NCBI GenBank assembly: GCA_963730165.1
Contig: CAVSQS010000003.1
Coordinates: 124,001 to 188,000, forward strand
Length of the DNA: 64,000 nucleotides
Source of the DNA: DASSQJ01 sp963730165
GTDB lineage: Bacteria > Actinomycetota > Actinomycetes > Actinomycetales > Dermatophilaceae
Direction: 5' to 3'
This document shows, one piece after another, positions 27,396 to 35,727 of the stretch. The position numbers were made by a program, and so were the translations under genes. How positions within the stretch are numbered: the first letter of the stretch is position 1; each line of letters begins with the position of its first letter. The notes beneath the pieces were generated by a model. It worked only from the letters and a program-made list of their open reading frames with translations. It did not search any database and was not told the origin of the DNA.

Positions 27396-28336
27396 CCGTC
27401 ACCGACACCACTCCGCTCCGGGACCCCGGCGCGTTCGAGCCCGACATCCTCTGTGACAACCTCGTGCGGATCTTCCGCGCGGAGGGGATCGAGGTCGTCG
27501 CGCTCCAGGGGCTCGACCTCGAGGTGGCTCCCGGCGAGCTCGTCGCTCTCGTCGGGGCCTCCGGGTCGGGCAAGTCCACCCTCCTCGGGATCCTCTCCGG
27601 GCTCGACGCGCCCAGTGCCGGGACGGCTCGCGTGGCGGGGCAGGATCTCGGCGCGATGAGCGCTCGCGACCGGCTGGCCTACCGGCGCTCCACCGTCGGG
27701 TTCCTCTTCCAGCAGGCCACCGCCAACCTGCTGCCCTACCTCACCGCCGTCGAGAACGTCGAGCTGCCCATGGTCCTGGCCCGCGTGCCTCGCGCGGAAC
27801 GGACCTCGCGAGCCAGGGAGACCCTCGAGGTGCTCGGCATCCCGGAGTGCGCCGACCGGCGGCTCTCAGAGCTCTCCGGGGGTCAGCAGCAGCGGGTGGC
27901 CCTCGGGGTCGCCGTCGCCAACCGGCCGCGGGTCCTGCTCGCCGACGAGCCCACGGGTGAGCTCGACACCCGCAGCAGCGACGAGGTCTTCACCGCGATC
28001 CGGGGAGCCAACCGGGAGCTGGGGACGACAGTGCTGGTCGTCACGCACGACCCCCTCGTCAGCGAGCACGTGGCACGCACCGTCGGCATCCGCGACGGCC
28101 GGACCTCCTCGGAGGTGCTGCGGCGCGAGGGGGAGGGGGGCGAGGGCGGCCTCGTCGCGGAGGAGTACGCGGTCCTCGACCGGGCCGGCCGCCTCCAGCT
28201 GCCGCGGACGTTCACGACGGCCCTCGACCTGCGTGACCGCGTCCGCCTCGACCTGGAGACCGATCACATCGGGGTGTGGCCGGCGCGGGCGGGCGAGCCC
28301 GACGCCGACGGGGCGACCGGTGAGGAGGAGCGATGA
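27392..28336 (+). CDS. ABC transporter ATP-binding protein with C-terminal extension
   Basis: A 314-residue ATPase of the MacB/LolD type. Walker A is GASGSGKST near residues 54-62, the Q-loop FLFQQATAN follows, the signature is LSGGQQQRVAL, Walker B LLADEPTGELD, and the H-loop VVTHDPLV. It extends about 80 residues beyond a usual LolD, with a basic/acidic tail that includes GRLQLPRTF and a Glu/Asp-rich end. ATG 27392 overlaps the stop of the second permease. The extension may give a regulatory or partner-binding part; it is not a domain I recognise. Confidence 0.88.
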   Translation: MTVTDTTPLRDPGAFEPDILCDNLVRIFRAEGIEVVALQGLDLEVAPGELVALVGASGSGKSTLLGILSGLDAPSAGTARVAGQDLGAMSARDRLAYRRSTVGFLFQQATANLLPYLTAVENVELPMVLARVPRAERTSRARETLEVLGIPECADRRLSELSGGQQQRVALGVAVANRPRVLLADEPTGELDTRSSDEVFTAIRGANRELGTTVLVVTHDPLVSEHVARTVGIRDGRTSSEVLRREGEGGEGGLVAEEYAVLDRAGRLQLPRTFTTALDLRDRVRLDLETDHIGVWPARAGEPDADGATGEEER

Positions 28337-29007
28337 GCCACCACCTCGAGGTGCGTGAGGTCCACCGCACGTTCGGCTCCGGGGCGCACGCCGTGCACGC
28401 GCTGCGCGGGGTGTCCCTGGTCGCCGAGCCCGGTGAGGTCGTCGCGGTCCGCGGCCGGTCCGGCTCGGGCAAGACGAGCCTGCTCAACGTCATCGGCGGG
28501 CTCGACCGACCCGACTCCGGCACCGTCCTGCTCGGCGACCGCGACGTCACCGCGATGGACGACGCCGAGCTGCTCGAGCTGCGCCGTACCCACGTGTCCT
28601 ACGTGTTCCAGTCCTTCGGGCTCATCCCGATCCTCACGGCCCGCGAGAACGTCGGCGTGCCCCTGCGCCTGCGCGAGGTCGACTCCGCCGAGCGCGAGCG
28701 CCGGGTCGCCGAGGCGCTGGAGCACGTCGGCCTCGGCAGCCACGGGGCGCACCGCCCCGACGAGCTGTCCGGGGGTCAGCAGCAGCGGGTCGGGCTGGCC
28801 CGGGCGCTCGTCGCCGGCCCCGACCTGCTCCTCGCCGACGAGCCGACCGGCCAGCTCGACTCCGAGACCGGCCGCGAGATCATGCGCCTCATCGCCCGGC
28901 TGTCGAAGGAGGAGACGATGACCTGTGTCGTCACGACCCACGACCCGGCGCTGCTCGCCGCCGCCGACCGGGTGCTGGAGCTGACCGACGGCGAGCTGAC
29001 CGGCTGA
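28333..29007 (+). CDS. ABC transporter ATP-binding protein (MacB/LolD type)
   Basis: A 224-residue ATPase of standard LolD length: Walker A GRSGSGKTS near residues 41-49, Q-loop VFQSFGLIP, signature LSGGQQQRVGL, Walker B LLADEPTGQLD, H-loop TTHDPAL. It overlaps the longer ATPase gene by 4 nt (ATGA), completing the operon. Two unlike ATPases with two unlike permeases suggest a hetero-tetrameric exporter with one of each. A weak GGGACG/CGTCCC hairpin follows the stop. Confidence 0.9.
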   Translation: MSHHLEVREVHRTFGSGAHAVHALRGVSLVAEPGEVVAVRGRSGSGKTSLLNVIGGLDRPDSGTVLLGDRDVTAMDDAELLELRRTHVSYVFQSFGLIPILTARENVGVPLRLREVDSAERERRVAEALEHVGLGSHGAHRPDELSGGQQQRVGLARALVAGPDLLLADEPTGQLDSETGREIMRLIARLSKEETMTCVVTTHDPALLAAADRVLELTDGELTG

Positions 29008-29041
29008 CGCGCCGCCGGGACGCCGCTCGTCCCGCCGCCGC

Positions 29042-29995
29042 TCACGCGTCGGGGAGGCGGATCATCCCCTCCTGCGCCACGGACGCGACGAGCGTCCCGT
29101 CGGCCCCGAACATGCGCCCGATGCCGAGCCCGCGACCGCCCTGGGCCGACGGCGAGCGCTGTGCGTAGAGGACCCACTGGTCGGCGCGGGCCGGCCGGTG
29201 GAACCACATGGCGTGGTCGAGGCTCGCGGCGCGCAGCCCCCGGTCGGTCCAGGCACGACCGTGCCGGCGCAGGATCGGCTCGAGGAGGGAGTAGTCGGAC
29301 GCGTAGGCGAGGACGGCCTCGTGGACGAGCGGGTCGTCCGGCAGGTCCCCGACGGCGCGCAGCCAGACCAGCTGCTCCGCCACCGGGTCCTGTCCCGGCC
29401 CGCTGAAGAGGTTGCCCTGCACGTGGCGCAGCTCGATGGCCCGACGGGCCAGGTGCTGTGCGCGCGGGTCGTCGACCTCTCCGAAGACGTCGCTGAGCGA
29501 CGGCACCGTGGCCGGGTCCGGGGCCTCGGGCATCTCGTCCTGGTGGTCGAGGCCGCCGTCGGGTGCCTGGAACGAGGCGCTCATCGACAGGATCGGCTTG
29601 CCGTGCTGGATGGCGTGGACGCGACGGGTCGAGAAGCTGCGGCCGTCGCGCATCCGTTCGACGCTGAAGGTGATGGGCTGGGTGTCGTCGCCGGGACGCA
29701 TGAAGTAGGCGTGGATGCTGTGCAGCCGGCGGGGCTCACCGGGCAGGTCACGCACACTGCGTCCTGACGCGACGACGCCCTGGGCGAGCACCTGCCCCCC
29801 GAAGACCCGGCCGTGCGGCTGCTTCTGGCTGCGTCCGCGGAAGAGGGTCATGTCCTCGGCGAAGGTCTCCGGCAGGCGCAGGTCGGGGTGGGTCGCGGTC
29901 GTGTGCGGTTGGACGCTGACCTGCGCCGAGCCGAGCTCCTCGAGGTCGAGGGTCTGCAGGAGGTCGACGAGGGGATCGGGGTGCGCGCTGGTCAC
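29042..29995 (-). CDS. tesB: Acyl-CoA thioesterase II
   Basis: A 317-residue double hot-dog thioesterase that hydrolyses medium- and long-chain acyl-CoA. FRGRSQKQPHGRVFGGQVLAQG is split here: the motif GRVFGGQVLAQG (about residues 61-72) is the TesB hallmark; the second fold has DHAMWFHRPARADQWVLY (about 255-272), and LHSIHAYFMRPGD is also conserved. GTG 29995 is preferred to the TTG 6 nt earlier because TAGGGT ends exactly 6 nt upstream of it. It is a single gene, convergent with the ABC operon. It may control CoA pools or salvage toxic acyl-CoAs. Confidence 0.92.
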   Translation of the reverse strand: MTSAHPDPLVDLLQTLDLEELGSAQVSVQPHTTATHPDLRLPETFAEDMTLFRGRSQKQPHGRVFGGQVLAQGVVASGRSVRDLPGEPRRLHSIHAYFMRPGDDTQPITFSVERMRDGRSFSTRRVHAIQHGKPILSMSASFQAPDGGLDHQDEMPEAPDPATVPSLSDVFGEVDDPRAQHLARRAIELRHVQGNLFSGPGQDPVAEQLVWLRAVGDLPDDPLVHEAVLAYASDYSLLEPILRRHGRAWTDRGLRAASLDHAMWFHRPARADQWVLYAQRSPSAQGGRGLGIGRMFGADGTLVASVAQEGMIRLPDA

Positions 29996-30001
29996 GGGCA
30001 A

Positions 30002-30007
30002 ACCCTA
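30002..30007 (-). promoter_or_regulatory. -10 element TAGGGT of the leaderless tesB promoter
   Basis: On the minus strand TAGGGT is followed by 6 nt and GTG 29995. There is no Shine-Dalgarno sequence. Confidence 0.55.
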
Positions 30008-30063
30008 GCCACGCCACACCGGTAGGCCTCGGGTGTGCCCCGGTGCGGCGTCCTCGGCTGGGC

Positions 30064-31743
30064 TCAGGACGCGCTGATCACCGAGACGTGGACGTCGGTG
30101 TTCCCGAACTTCGGGTCGCACACCAGCGGGGGCGCGGGCTTGGTCGACGGGTCCGAGGGGTCCTGGGTGCCGGCATCCGGCCGACGCGTGTCACGGGCGT
30201 TCTCACGCTCCTCGTTCTCGGCCAGGCCGTTGGCGGACAGGTAGTCCTGGTAGGCGTCGACCGCGGCGCAGCCGACCCCGTTGCGGGAGTCGGTGTAGAT
30301 GAACCACGCCGTGTCGGCGGTCGAGACCAGGGTGTTGTAGTCGCCCCAGAACTGGCGCTGGAGGTTGTTCTGCGCGCTGACGGCCGGGTCGCTCGAGACG
30401 GCCGACACCTTGACCGGCGCCGACCACGAGGTGCCGGCGTCGGAGGAGACGTACCAGGCCTCGATCGCGGCGTTGCCGGTGCCGAAGGTCGTGGGGTCGA
30501 CCGCGGTCAGGGCCTGGAAGGCGAGGTCGACCCGCCCGTCCGGTGCGACGTCGAGCCCGGGGAAGAAGGCGTAGCCCTGCGCCGCACCGCTCACGGTCAC
30601 CGCATCGCTCCACGTGCGCCCTCGGTCGGTGGAGGTCGTGACGACCGCGCGGCCGCCGTCGGGGGTGAGGGTGGTCCACGTGGCGTACACGGTGGTGCTC
30701 CCGACCCGGGGGTCGGCGGCGATCACGGGGAAGCTGTCGGTGCGGAAGTTGGCGCCCGGGATCGGGTCCTCGATGTCGGTGACCGGTCCGATCGTCATCG
30801 GCCGGGACCAGCGCTGACCGCCGTCCCGGGAGACGACGACGACCTGCGAGGAGCCCTGCTCGAAGGCGATGTACGCGGTGCCGTCCGGACCGGTGGTGCT
30901 CGAGGTGCCCTGACGGCCGTTGCCCGTGAGGTTGTTGCCGGCCGGGGACAGCTGCTTCCGGATGCCGAAGGAGTCGCCGCCGTCGGTGCTCACCGACACC
31001 ATGACCGGCTCGTTGCCGAACCCGGTGAAGGTCGCCGACCGGAACGCCGTCCACGACAGGTACACCCGGCCGAAGTACGGGCTCGCGGGGTTGTCGTCGA
31101 CGGTGATCCAGTTCTTGTCGTTGAACTGGGCGGCATTGGTCTTCGTCGAGCCGATGACGGGCGCCGACCAGGTCCGGCCGTCGTCGTCGGAGTAGGAGAC
31201 GACGATGTACTCGAAGCCCTTGACGCCCCGGACGGTGGCGAGCGTGGAGTAGTAGGCGCGGACGCCGTCGGCGTAGGTGAAGCCGCCGTCGCCGTCGGGC
31301 TTGGGTCCGTAGGCGATGACCGGGTCACCGTCGCTGATCACCCCGGTGCCCGCCCAGGCACCCTGGTCGTCGAGGAGCCCGATGTTCTCCCAGCTCTGGC
31401 CGCCGTCGGAGGATAGGTAGATGCCCGAGCTGCCGACGCCGGGGAAGAACGAGCAGTCCGACTCGGGTACGTCCCCGCGCGTCGGATCCGGTCCGCACGG
31501 CGGCTGACGCTGCTCGTCGTTCGAGCCGGCGATCAGGTGGTTGGGGTCGACCGGGTTGACGGCGATCGTCGGCTCGTTCTGCTTGTTCGTCGGGAAGACG
31601 GCCTGGGTGTCGGACGACGGGTCGCCCTGGACCTGGGGGTGGTTCGCCTGGACGTCGTAGGCGGTGCCGGGCGCCCCGACGGCCGCCGTGGGTACCGCGA
31701 GCGCGGCCGCGGCGAGCGCCGCGACGATCATCGGCCGTCTCAT
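30064..31743 (-). CDS. Secreted Asp-box (BNR) beta-propeller protein
   Basis: A 559-residue exported protein. The N-terminus MRRPMIVAALAAAALAVPTAAVGA is split here as a basic start followed by a hydrophobic core and an AVG-A cleavage site near residue 24; no lipobox or sortase motif is seen. Six Asp-box repeats occur: SSDGGQSW, SDDDGRTW, STDGGDSF, SRDGGQRW, STDRGRTW and SSDAGTSW, the hallmark of six-bladed propellers of the sialidase clan. The FRIP arginine motif of true sialidases is not evident, so glycosidase activity is uncertain. ATG 31743 has GGGAGG 6 nt upstream and a strong promoter lies at 31792-31820. The role may be binding or cleaving a surface or host glycan. Confidence 0.8.
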   Translation of the reverse strand: MRRPMIVAALAAAALAVPTAAVGAPGTAYDVQANHPQVQGDPSSDTQAVFPTNKQNEPTIAVNPVDPNHLIAGSNDEQRQPPCGPDPTRGDVPESDCSFFPGVGSSGIYLSSDGGQSWENIGLLDDQGAWAGTGVISDGDPVIAYGPKPDGDGGFTYADGVRAYYSTLATVRGVKGFEYIVVSYSDDDGRTWSAPVIGSTKTNAAQFNDKNWITVDDNPASPYFGRVYLSWTAFRSATFTGFGNEPVMVSVSTDGGDSFGIRKQLSPAGNNLTGNGRQGTSSTTGPDGTAYIAFEQGSSQVVVVSRDGGQRWSRPMTIGPVTDIEDPIPGANFRTDSFPVIAADPRVGSTTVYATWTTLTPDGGRAVVTTSTDRGRTWSDAVTVSGAAQGYAFFPGLDVAPDGRVDLAFQALTAVDPTTFGTGNAAIEAWYVSSDAGTSWSAPVKVSAVSSDPAVSAQNNLQRQFWGDYNTLVSTADTAWFIYTDSRNGVGCAAVDAYQDYLSANGLAENEERENARDTRRPDAGTQDPSDPSTKPAPPLVCDPKFGNTDVHVSVISAS

Positions 31744-31791
31744 GGGTGCCTCCCGGTCGGTCCGGTGGCGCGGCTGCGTCACCCTGGCCGC

Positions 31792-31820
31792 AGGCTACGT
31801 CGTGAGCCGCGTGCTGTGAA
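31792..31820 (-). promoter_or_regulatory. Sigma-70-type promoter TTCACA-N17-TAGCCT
   Basis: On the minus strand TTCACA (31820-31815) and TAGCCT (31797-31792) are separated by exactly 17 nt, one mismatch from the -35 consensus. The transcript would have a leader of about 45 nt before the secreted propeller gene. It is the clearest two-part promoter in the window. Confidence 0.6.
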
Positions 31821-31821
31821 C

Positions 31822-31835
31822 GGCCCCTTCGGGCC
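31822..31835. terminator. Short GGCCC/GGGCC hairpin
   Basis: GGCCC and GGGCC pair around a CTTC loop 28 nt beyond the stop of the MocR-type gene (minus strand). It is small but may end that transcript just upstream of the promoter of the propeller gene. Confidence 0.35.
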
Positions 31836-31863
31836 ACTTCTCGCTCGCGTGCTCAGCAAGCAC

Positions 31864-33333
31864 TCAGGCCACGAGCGGCCGGGGGCGACGTTTGGTGCCC
31901 GACCGTCCCGCGGGCCGGCCACCCCCGGCGCGCACGGTCGCGGCGGCGCGGGCGAGGCGGGTCAGCGCCTCGGCCATCATGGTCGGTGGGAGGACGTGCG
32001 GGATGCGTAGCCAGCGCTCGAGGCCGCCGTCCACGGCGAAGCGGGGCCCCGCTGCCACGAGCAGCCCCTCGTCCTCGGCGGCGACGGCCAGGGTGCTCGC
32101 GACGAGGTCCTGGGGCAGCTCGCACCACAGCGACAGGCCGCCGCGGGCCATCCGGAACCGCACGTCGGGGAGGTGCTCGGCGAGGGCGGACGCCGTCACG
32201 TCGCGGGAGGCGACGAGATCCGCGCGGCGCTCGGCGGTCAGCCCGGGAGCAGCGCGCATCAGCTCGAGCAGCACCAGCTGCTCGAGCACGGGTGCGCCGA
32301 GGTCGCTCGCTGCCCGCGACTCCACCAGGGCGCCGACGTGGGCGTGGGGTGCACGCACCCACCCCGTCCGAAGTCCGCCCCAGTGTGACTTGGAGGCGCT
32401 CCCCACGGTCACCGTCGTCGGGGCGTGGGCGGCGAAGGGGAGCGGCATCGGGCCGCCCTCGAGGTCGATCTCGACGATCGTCTCGTCGACGACGGCCACG
32501 GTCCCGGCGCTGCGCAGAGCCGCCGCCAGCCGGTCGCGGTCCTCGTCGCCCATCAGCGCACCCGTGGGGTTCTGGAAGTCGGGGACGAGCACCGCGGCGC
32601 CCGCCCCGGCCGACCGCACCGAGCGGACGGCGCTCTCGACGTCCCACCCGTCGGGGTCCATCGGCAGCGGGGTCGGCCGAGCACCCGACCTGCGCAGCGA
32701 CTCGATGGTGTTGGGGTAGCCGGGGTTCTCGACGAGGACGCGGTCCCCGTGTCCGACCAGGGCCCGCACGACGACGTTGAGCCCGGCCACGGCGCCGGAC
32801 GTCACGAGCACGTCCTCGGGGTCGGTCGGCAGGCCGCGTTCGGTGTACCGGGCGGCGATCGCCTCGCGCAGCTCGGGCACGCCGAGGGTGAGGTAGCCGG
32901 CACCTGCGAGGTGGCGGGGCAGGACGGCGACGGCGCGCTCGTAGGCCTCGATGACGCCGGCCGGCGCTCGCGTCGCCGCGCAGGTCAGGTCGATGACGCC
33001 CTCCGCCGGGTCCGCGGGGTAGAGCGACGACGTCCCGGTACGCCGCCGCGCGGTCGCGGGGAGCGTGGTGACCGATCCCGATCCGCGCCGCGAGACGAGG
33101 TAGCCGTTCTCGCGGAGCAGCTCGTACGCGCGGCTGACCGTCGTCCGGCTCAGCCGCAGGGCCGAGGTCAGCTCGCGCTCGCTCGGCAGGCGGGTTCCCA
33201 CCGCGATGCGTCCGTCGGCCACCGCGATCCGCAGGGCGTCGGCGAGGGCGCGGTAGGCGGGCCGGGCGGTGGAGAGGTCCCCGACGATCCGGGCGGCCCG
33301 GGTCGCCCGCAGGGTGGGCGGCGTCGTCGACAT
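31864..33333 (-). CDS. MocR-type regulator (GntR DNA-binding plus aminotransferase domain)
   Basis: A 489-residue protein in two parts. Residues 20-90 are a GntR winged helix (TRLPSERELTSALRLSRTTVSRAYELLRENGYL, split around residue 60), and residues 115-460 are a fold-type I aminotransferase domain with PDFQNPTG and GSASKSHWGGLRTGWV, whose Lys would bind pyridoxal phosphate. In MocR proteins this domain senses PLP or an amino compound rather than doing metabolism. ATG 33333 is used because longer frames cross the shared promoter. The gene is divergent from a YczE-family membrane protein, the partner typical of the YczR subgroup of MocR regulators, so that gene is the likely target. Confidence 0.85.
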   Translation of the reverse strand: MSTTPPTLRATRAARIVGDLSTARPAYRALADALRIAVADGRIAVGTRLPSERELTSALRLSRTTVSRAYELLRENGYLVSRRGSGSVTTLPATARRRTGTSSLYPADPAEGVIDLTCAATRAPAGVIEAYERAVAVLPRHLAGAGYLTLGVPELREAIAARYTERGLPTDPEDVLVTSGAVAGLNVVVRALVGHGDRVLVENPGYPNTIESLRRSGARPTPLPMDPDGWDVESAVRSVRSAGAGAAVLVPDFQNPTGALMGDEDRDRLAAALRSAGTVAVVDETIVEIDLEGGPMPLPFAAHAPTTVTVGSASKSHWGGLRTGWVRAPHAHVGALVESRAASDLGAPVLEQLVLLELMRAAPGLTAERRADLVASRDVTASALAEHLPDVRFRMARGGLSLWCELPQDLVASTLAVAAEDEGLLVAAGPRFAVDGGLERWLRIPHVLPPTMMAEALTRLARAAATVRAGGGRPAGRSGTKRRPRPLVA

Positions 33334-33346
33334 GGGGGCCACTCTG

Positions 33347-33384
33347 TCACGATTGGCCCTCGAATCACAGACCACTTGTCGTGA
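33347..33384. promoter_or_regulatory. Inverted half-sites TCACGA and TCGTGA in the MocR/YczE promoter
   Basis: TCACGA (33347-33352) and TCGTGA (33379-33384) are perfect inverted repeats 26 nt apart in the 61-nt gap. The second overlaps GATGAT (33383-33388), a possible -10 six nt before the yczE-like ATG. The arrangement fits a dimeric regulator that spans both promoters. Confidence 0.4.
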
Positions 33385-33394
33385 TGATGGGGTC

Positions 33395-34204
33395 ATGTCC
33401 CCCATCCAGCTCGTCCGGCGTGGACTGGGTCGCCGCGTCGACCTCGTCCCGATGACCCCCCTGCAGCAGCTGCGCGCCGGCCGGCTGCCGCACCGCGTCC
33501 TCCAGCTGCTCGCCGGGCTCCTCCTCTTCGGGGCGACCATGGCCCTGATGGTCCGGGCCGGGCTCGGGCTGGAGCCCTGGGGGGTGTTCACCTTCGGCCT
33601 GATCCAGCACGTCCCGATGAGCTACGGGGCCATGGTCATCGCGAGCTCCTTCCTCATCCTCCTGCTCTGGGTGCCTCTGCGGCAGTGGCCGGGCCTCGGC
33701 ACGCTCCTCAACGCCGTCGTCATCGGGCTCGCCACCGACGCGACGCTCACGGCCGTGCCCCCGGTGCACGGGCTCGGCGCCCAGGTCCTCGTCCTCCTCG
33801 TGGCGGTCGTCGGCAACGGGATCGCGGGCGCGCTCTACATCGGCAGCCAGCTGGGACCGGGCCCCCGCGACGGGCTGATGACCGGGCTCTCTCGCCGCAC
33901 GGGGCGGTCGGTGCGGCTGGTGCGGACCGGGCTCGAGGTCACCGTCGTTGCCATCGGCTGGGCCCTCGGCGGTGTCCTGGGTCTCGGCACGGTGGTCTAC
34001 GCGCTGCTCATCGGACCCGTCGTCCAGCTCTTCCTGCCCCTGGTCACGGTGCGGGTCCGGCCGCCGGACCAGACCACGCCCGACTACGTGGAGAACGGTG
34101 GGTCGTGGCGCCACGACCACACCGCCGCGCCGAGCGCGGTGGCGAGGAGCAGCAGGGAGGTGCCGAGCGCCCACCTCAACGCGCTGCCGGGCTGCGAGGT
34201 CTGA
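33395..34204 (+). CDS. YczE/YyaS/YitT-family membrane protein
   Basis: A 269-residue polytopic protein. About five to six hydrophobic segments lie between residues 30 and 225, starting with LQLLAGLLLFGATMALMVRAGLG, split here after ALM; GSQLGPGPRDGLMTGL is the conserved core phrase of the YczE group. ATG 33395 is close to a GATGAT -10, so it may be leaderless. The last 40 residues read through the 3' end of the convergent MFS gene (121-bp overlap) and have odd composition, so a family-length protein would end near residue 230. Members are linked to MocR-type regulators; transport role and substrate are unknown. Confidence 0.8.
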   Translation: MSPIQLVRRGLGRRVDLVPMTPLQQLRAGRLPHRVLQLLAGLLLFGATMALMVRAGLGLEPWGVFTFGLIQHVPMSYGAMVIASSFLILLLWVPLRQWPGLGTLLNAVVIGLATDATLTAVPPVHGLGAQVLVLLVAVVGNGIAGALYIGSQLGPGPRDGLMTGLSRRTGRSVRLVRTGLEVTVVAIGWALGGVLGLGTVVYALLIGPVVQLFLPLVTVRVRPPDQTTPDYVENGGSWRHDHTAAPSAVARSSREVPSAHLNALPGCEV

Positions 34205-35532
34205 GACAGTGCGAGCTGGTAGGCGGTCATGACCAGGGCCGCCCCGATCGCGGCGCCGATGCGCTGACCGGTCTGGAGTGCGCCGCCGGCGGCGCCGCCC
34301 ATCCGGGTCGGCACCTCGTTGAGGGAGAGGGTGATGTTCGGCGAGACGACCGCGCCGCCACCGAGACCCGCGACGAGCAGCGCCGGGGCGAGCGCCATCC
34401 AGAGCCGGTCGCTGCCCTCCATGACGGGCACGGCGACGGCGACGCCGAGCAGCCCGGCCATCATGACGAGGAGCGCCATGACGGTGAGCGGCCGGCCCAC
34501 CCGGGGCACGATCCGCCCGGCGAGCGGCGCGGCCACCGCGGAGCCGACCGCGAAGGGGGTGAGCAGCAGCCCGGCGTGCAGCGGCGAGAAGCCGAGGCCG
34601 TCCTGGAGGAAGACCGACAGGACGAGGAAGACGCCGGTGAACCCGGTGAAGTACAGCGTTCCGATGAGGATGCCGGTGGCGTAGCCGGGCACGCTGCGCA
34701 GCAGGCCGAGGTCGAGCAGCGGGGCACCGCCACGCCGTACGACCCGACGCTCCCAGCGGACGAAGGTGACGCCGAGGACCGGGACGAGAGCCAGCCCGAG
34801 CAGCGGCAGGGCCTGGCCCCGTTCGAGGCTCACCACCGGGAAGAGCAGGGCGAGCACGGTCGCGCCGAGGAGCAGCGCTCCGGGGAGGTCGAGGCGGGTG
34901 TCGCCGTCGGAGTCGGCCGTGCGCCCGGGGACGAGGCGCGCGATGGCGACGAGGAGGACGAGGCCGATCGGCACGTTGACGAGGAAGATCCACCGCCATC
35001 CGTTGGCCTCTCCGAAGGCGGTGATGAGCAGGCCGCCGAGGACCGGCCCGATGGCCGAGGAGACCGACACCGTGAAGCCGAAGATCCCGAAGGCCATGCC
35101 GCGCTCCGCCCCCCGGAAGAGGCTCTGGATCAGTCCCGAGCTCTGCGGGGTGAGCAGGCCGGCCGAGAAGCCCTGGACGAGGCGGGCCGCGATGAGCACG
35201 CCGATGTGCGGCGCCAGTCCGGCGGCGGCGCTCGAGGCGATGAAGCCGCCGAGCCCGAGGAGCATCATCGCCCGGCGGCCGTGGGCGTCACCGAGCCGGC
35301 CGCCGGTGACGAGCGTGAGCCCCAGGGCCAGCGCGTACCCGGAGACGACCCACTGGATCGTGCCCGGACCGGTGCCCAGCCCGGCCTGCATCGAGGGGAT
35401 GGCGACGTTCACGATCGTGACGTCGAGGAGGACCATGAAGCCGACGGTGAGGGTGACACCGAGGATCCGCCAGCGCCGGGGGTCGGGGTGGTGCTGGGCG
35501 GACCCCGTCCGCTCGTCGGTCTCCTGGCTCAC
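34084..35532 (-). CDS. MFS drug exporter, DHA2 (EmrB/QacA) family
   Basis: A 482-residue transporter with about 14 helices. The first helix has LLDVTIVNVAIPSM, the DHA2 motif, WVVSGYALALG follows, and the A-motif GGRLGDAHGRRAMM and the C-motif GPVLGGLL are clear. These proteins use proton-motive force to export drugs, dyes or antibiotics. The GTG start at 35532 has TAGCGT 6 nt upstream, which suggests a leaderless message. Its 3' end overlaps the convergent yczE-like gene by 121 bp. No local regulator gene is adjacent, apart from the MocR pair next door. Substrate unknown. Confidence 0.88.
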   Translation of the reverse strand: MSQETDERTGSAQHHPDPRRWRILGVTLTVGFMVLLDVTIVNVAIPSMQAGLGTGPGTIQWVVSGYALALGLTLVTGGRLGDAHGRRAMMLLGLGGFIASSAAAGLAPHIGVLIAARLVQGFSAGLLTPQSSGLIQSLFRGAERGMAFGIFGFTVSVSSAIGPVLGGLLITAFGEANGWRWIFLVNVPIGLVLLVAIARLVPGRTADSDGDTRLDLPGALLLGATVLALLFPVVSLERGQALPLLGLALVPVLGVTFVRWERRVVRRGGAPLLDLGLLRSVPGYATGILIGTLYFTGFTGVFLVLSVFLQDGLGFSPLHAGLLLTPFAVGSAVAAPLAGRIVPRVGRPLTVMALLVMMAGLLGVAVAVPVMEGSDRLWMALAPALLVAGLGGGAVVSPNITLSLNEVPTRMGGAAGGALQTGQRIGAAIGAALVMTAYQLALSQTSQPGSALRWALGTSLLLLATALGAAVWSWRHDPPFST

Positions 35533-35538
35533 CCGTCC

Positions 35539-35544
35539 ACGCTA
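35539..35544 (-). promoter_or_regulatory. -10 element TAGCGT of a leaderless promoter
   Basis: On the minus strand TAGCGT is followed by 6 nt and GTG 35532 of the MFS exporter. Confidence 0.5.
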
Positions 35545-35727
35545 GGCGCTCGGGGCGGACCCGCGCCGGGAAGCCCCTCGCCGGCCGCCGACTGCCGAGG
35601 GTTCGCCGGGGTGCGGCGGCTCACCCCGGACCGGCCTCGAGGGCCCGGGAGAGGGTGAACAACCGGGGTGTCGCCGGGGCCGTGGGCGGGTGGACATGGG
35701 GGGTCCGAACGTCGGTGAGCCCGCGCT

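Noticed and set aside
30064..31743. Calling the Asp-box protein a sialidase
   Set aside because: The FRIP motif is not visible, and Asp-boxes occur in many propellers.
31864..33333. Calling the MocR-type gene an aminotransferase
   Set aside because: An N-terminal GntR helix-turn-helix is present and the gene is divergent from a membrane protein, so a regulator is the better call.
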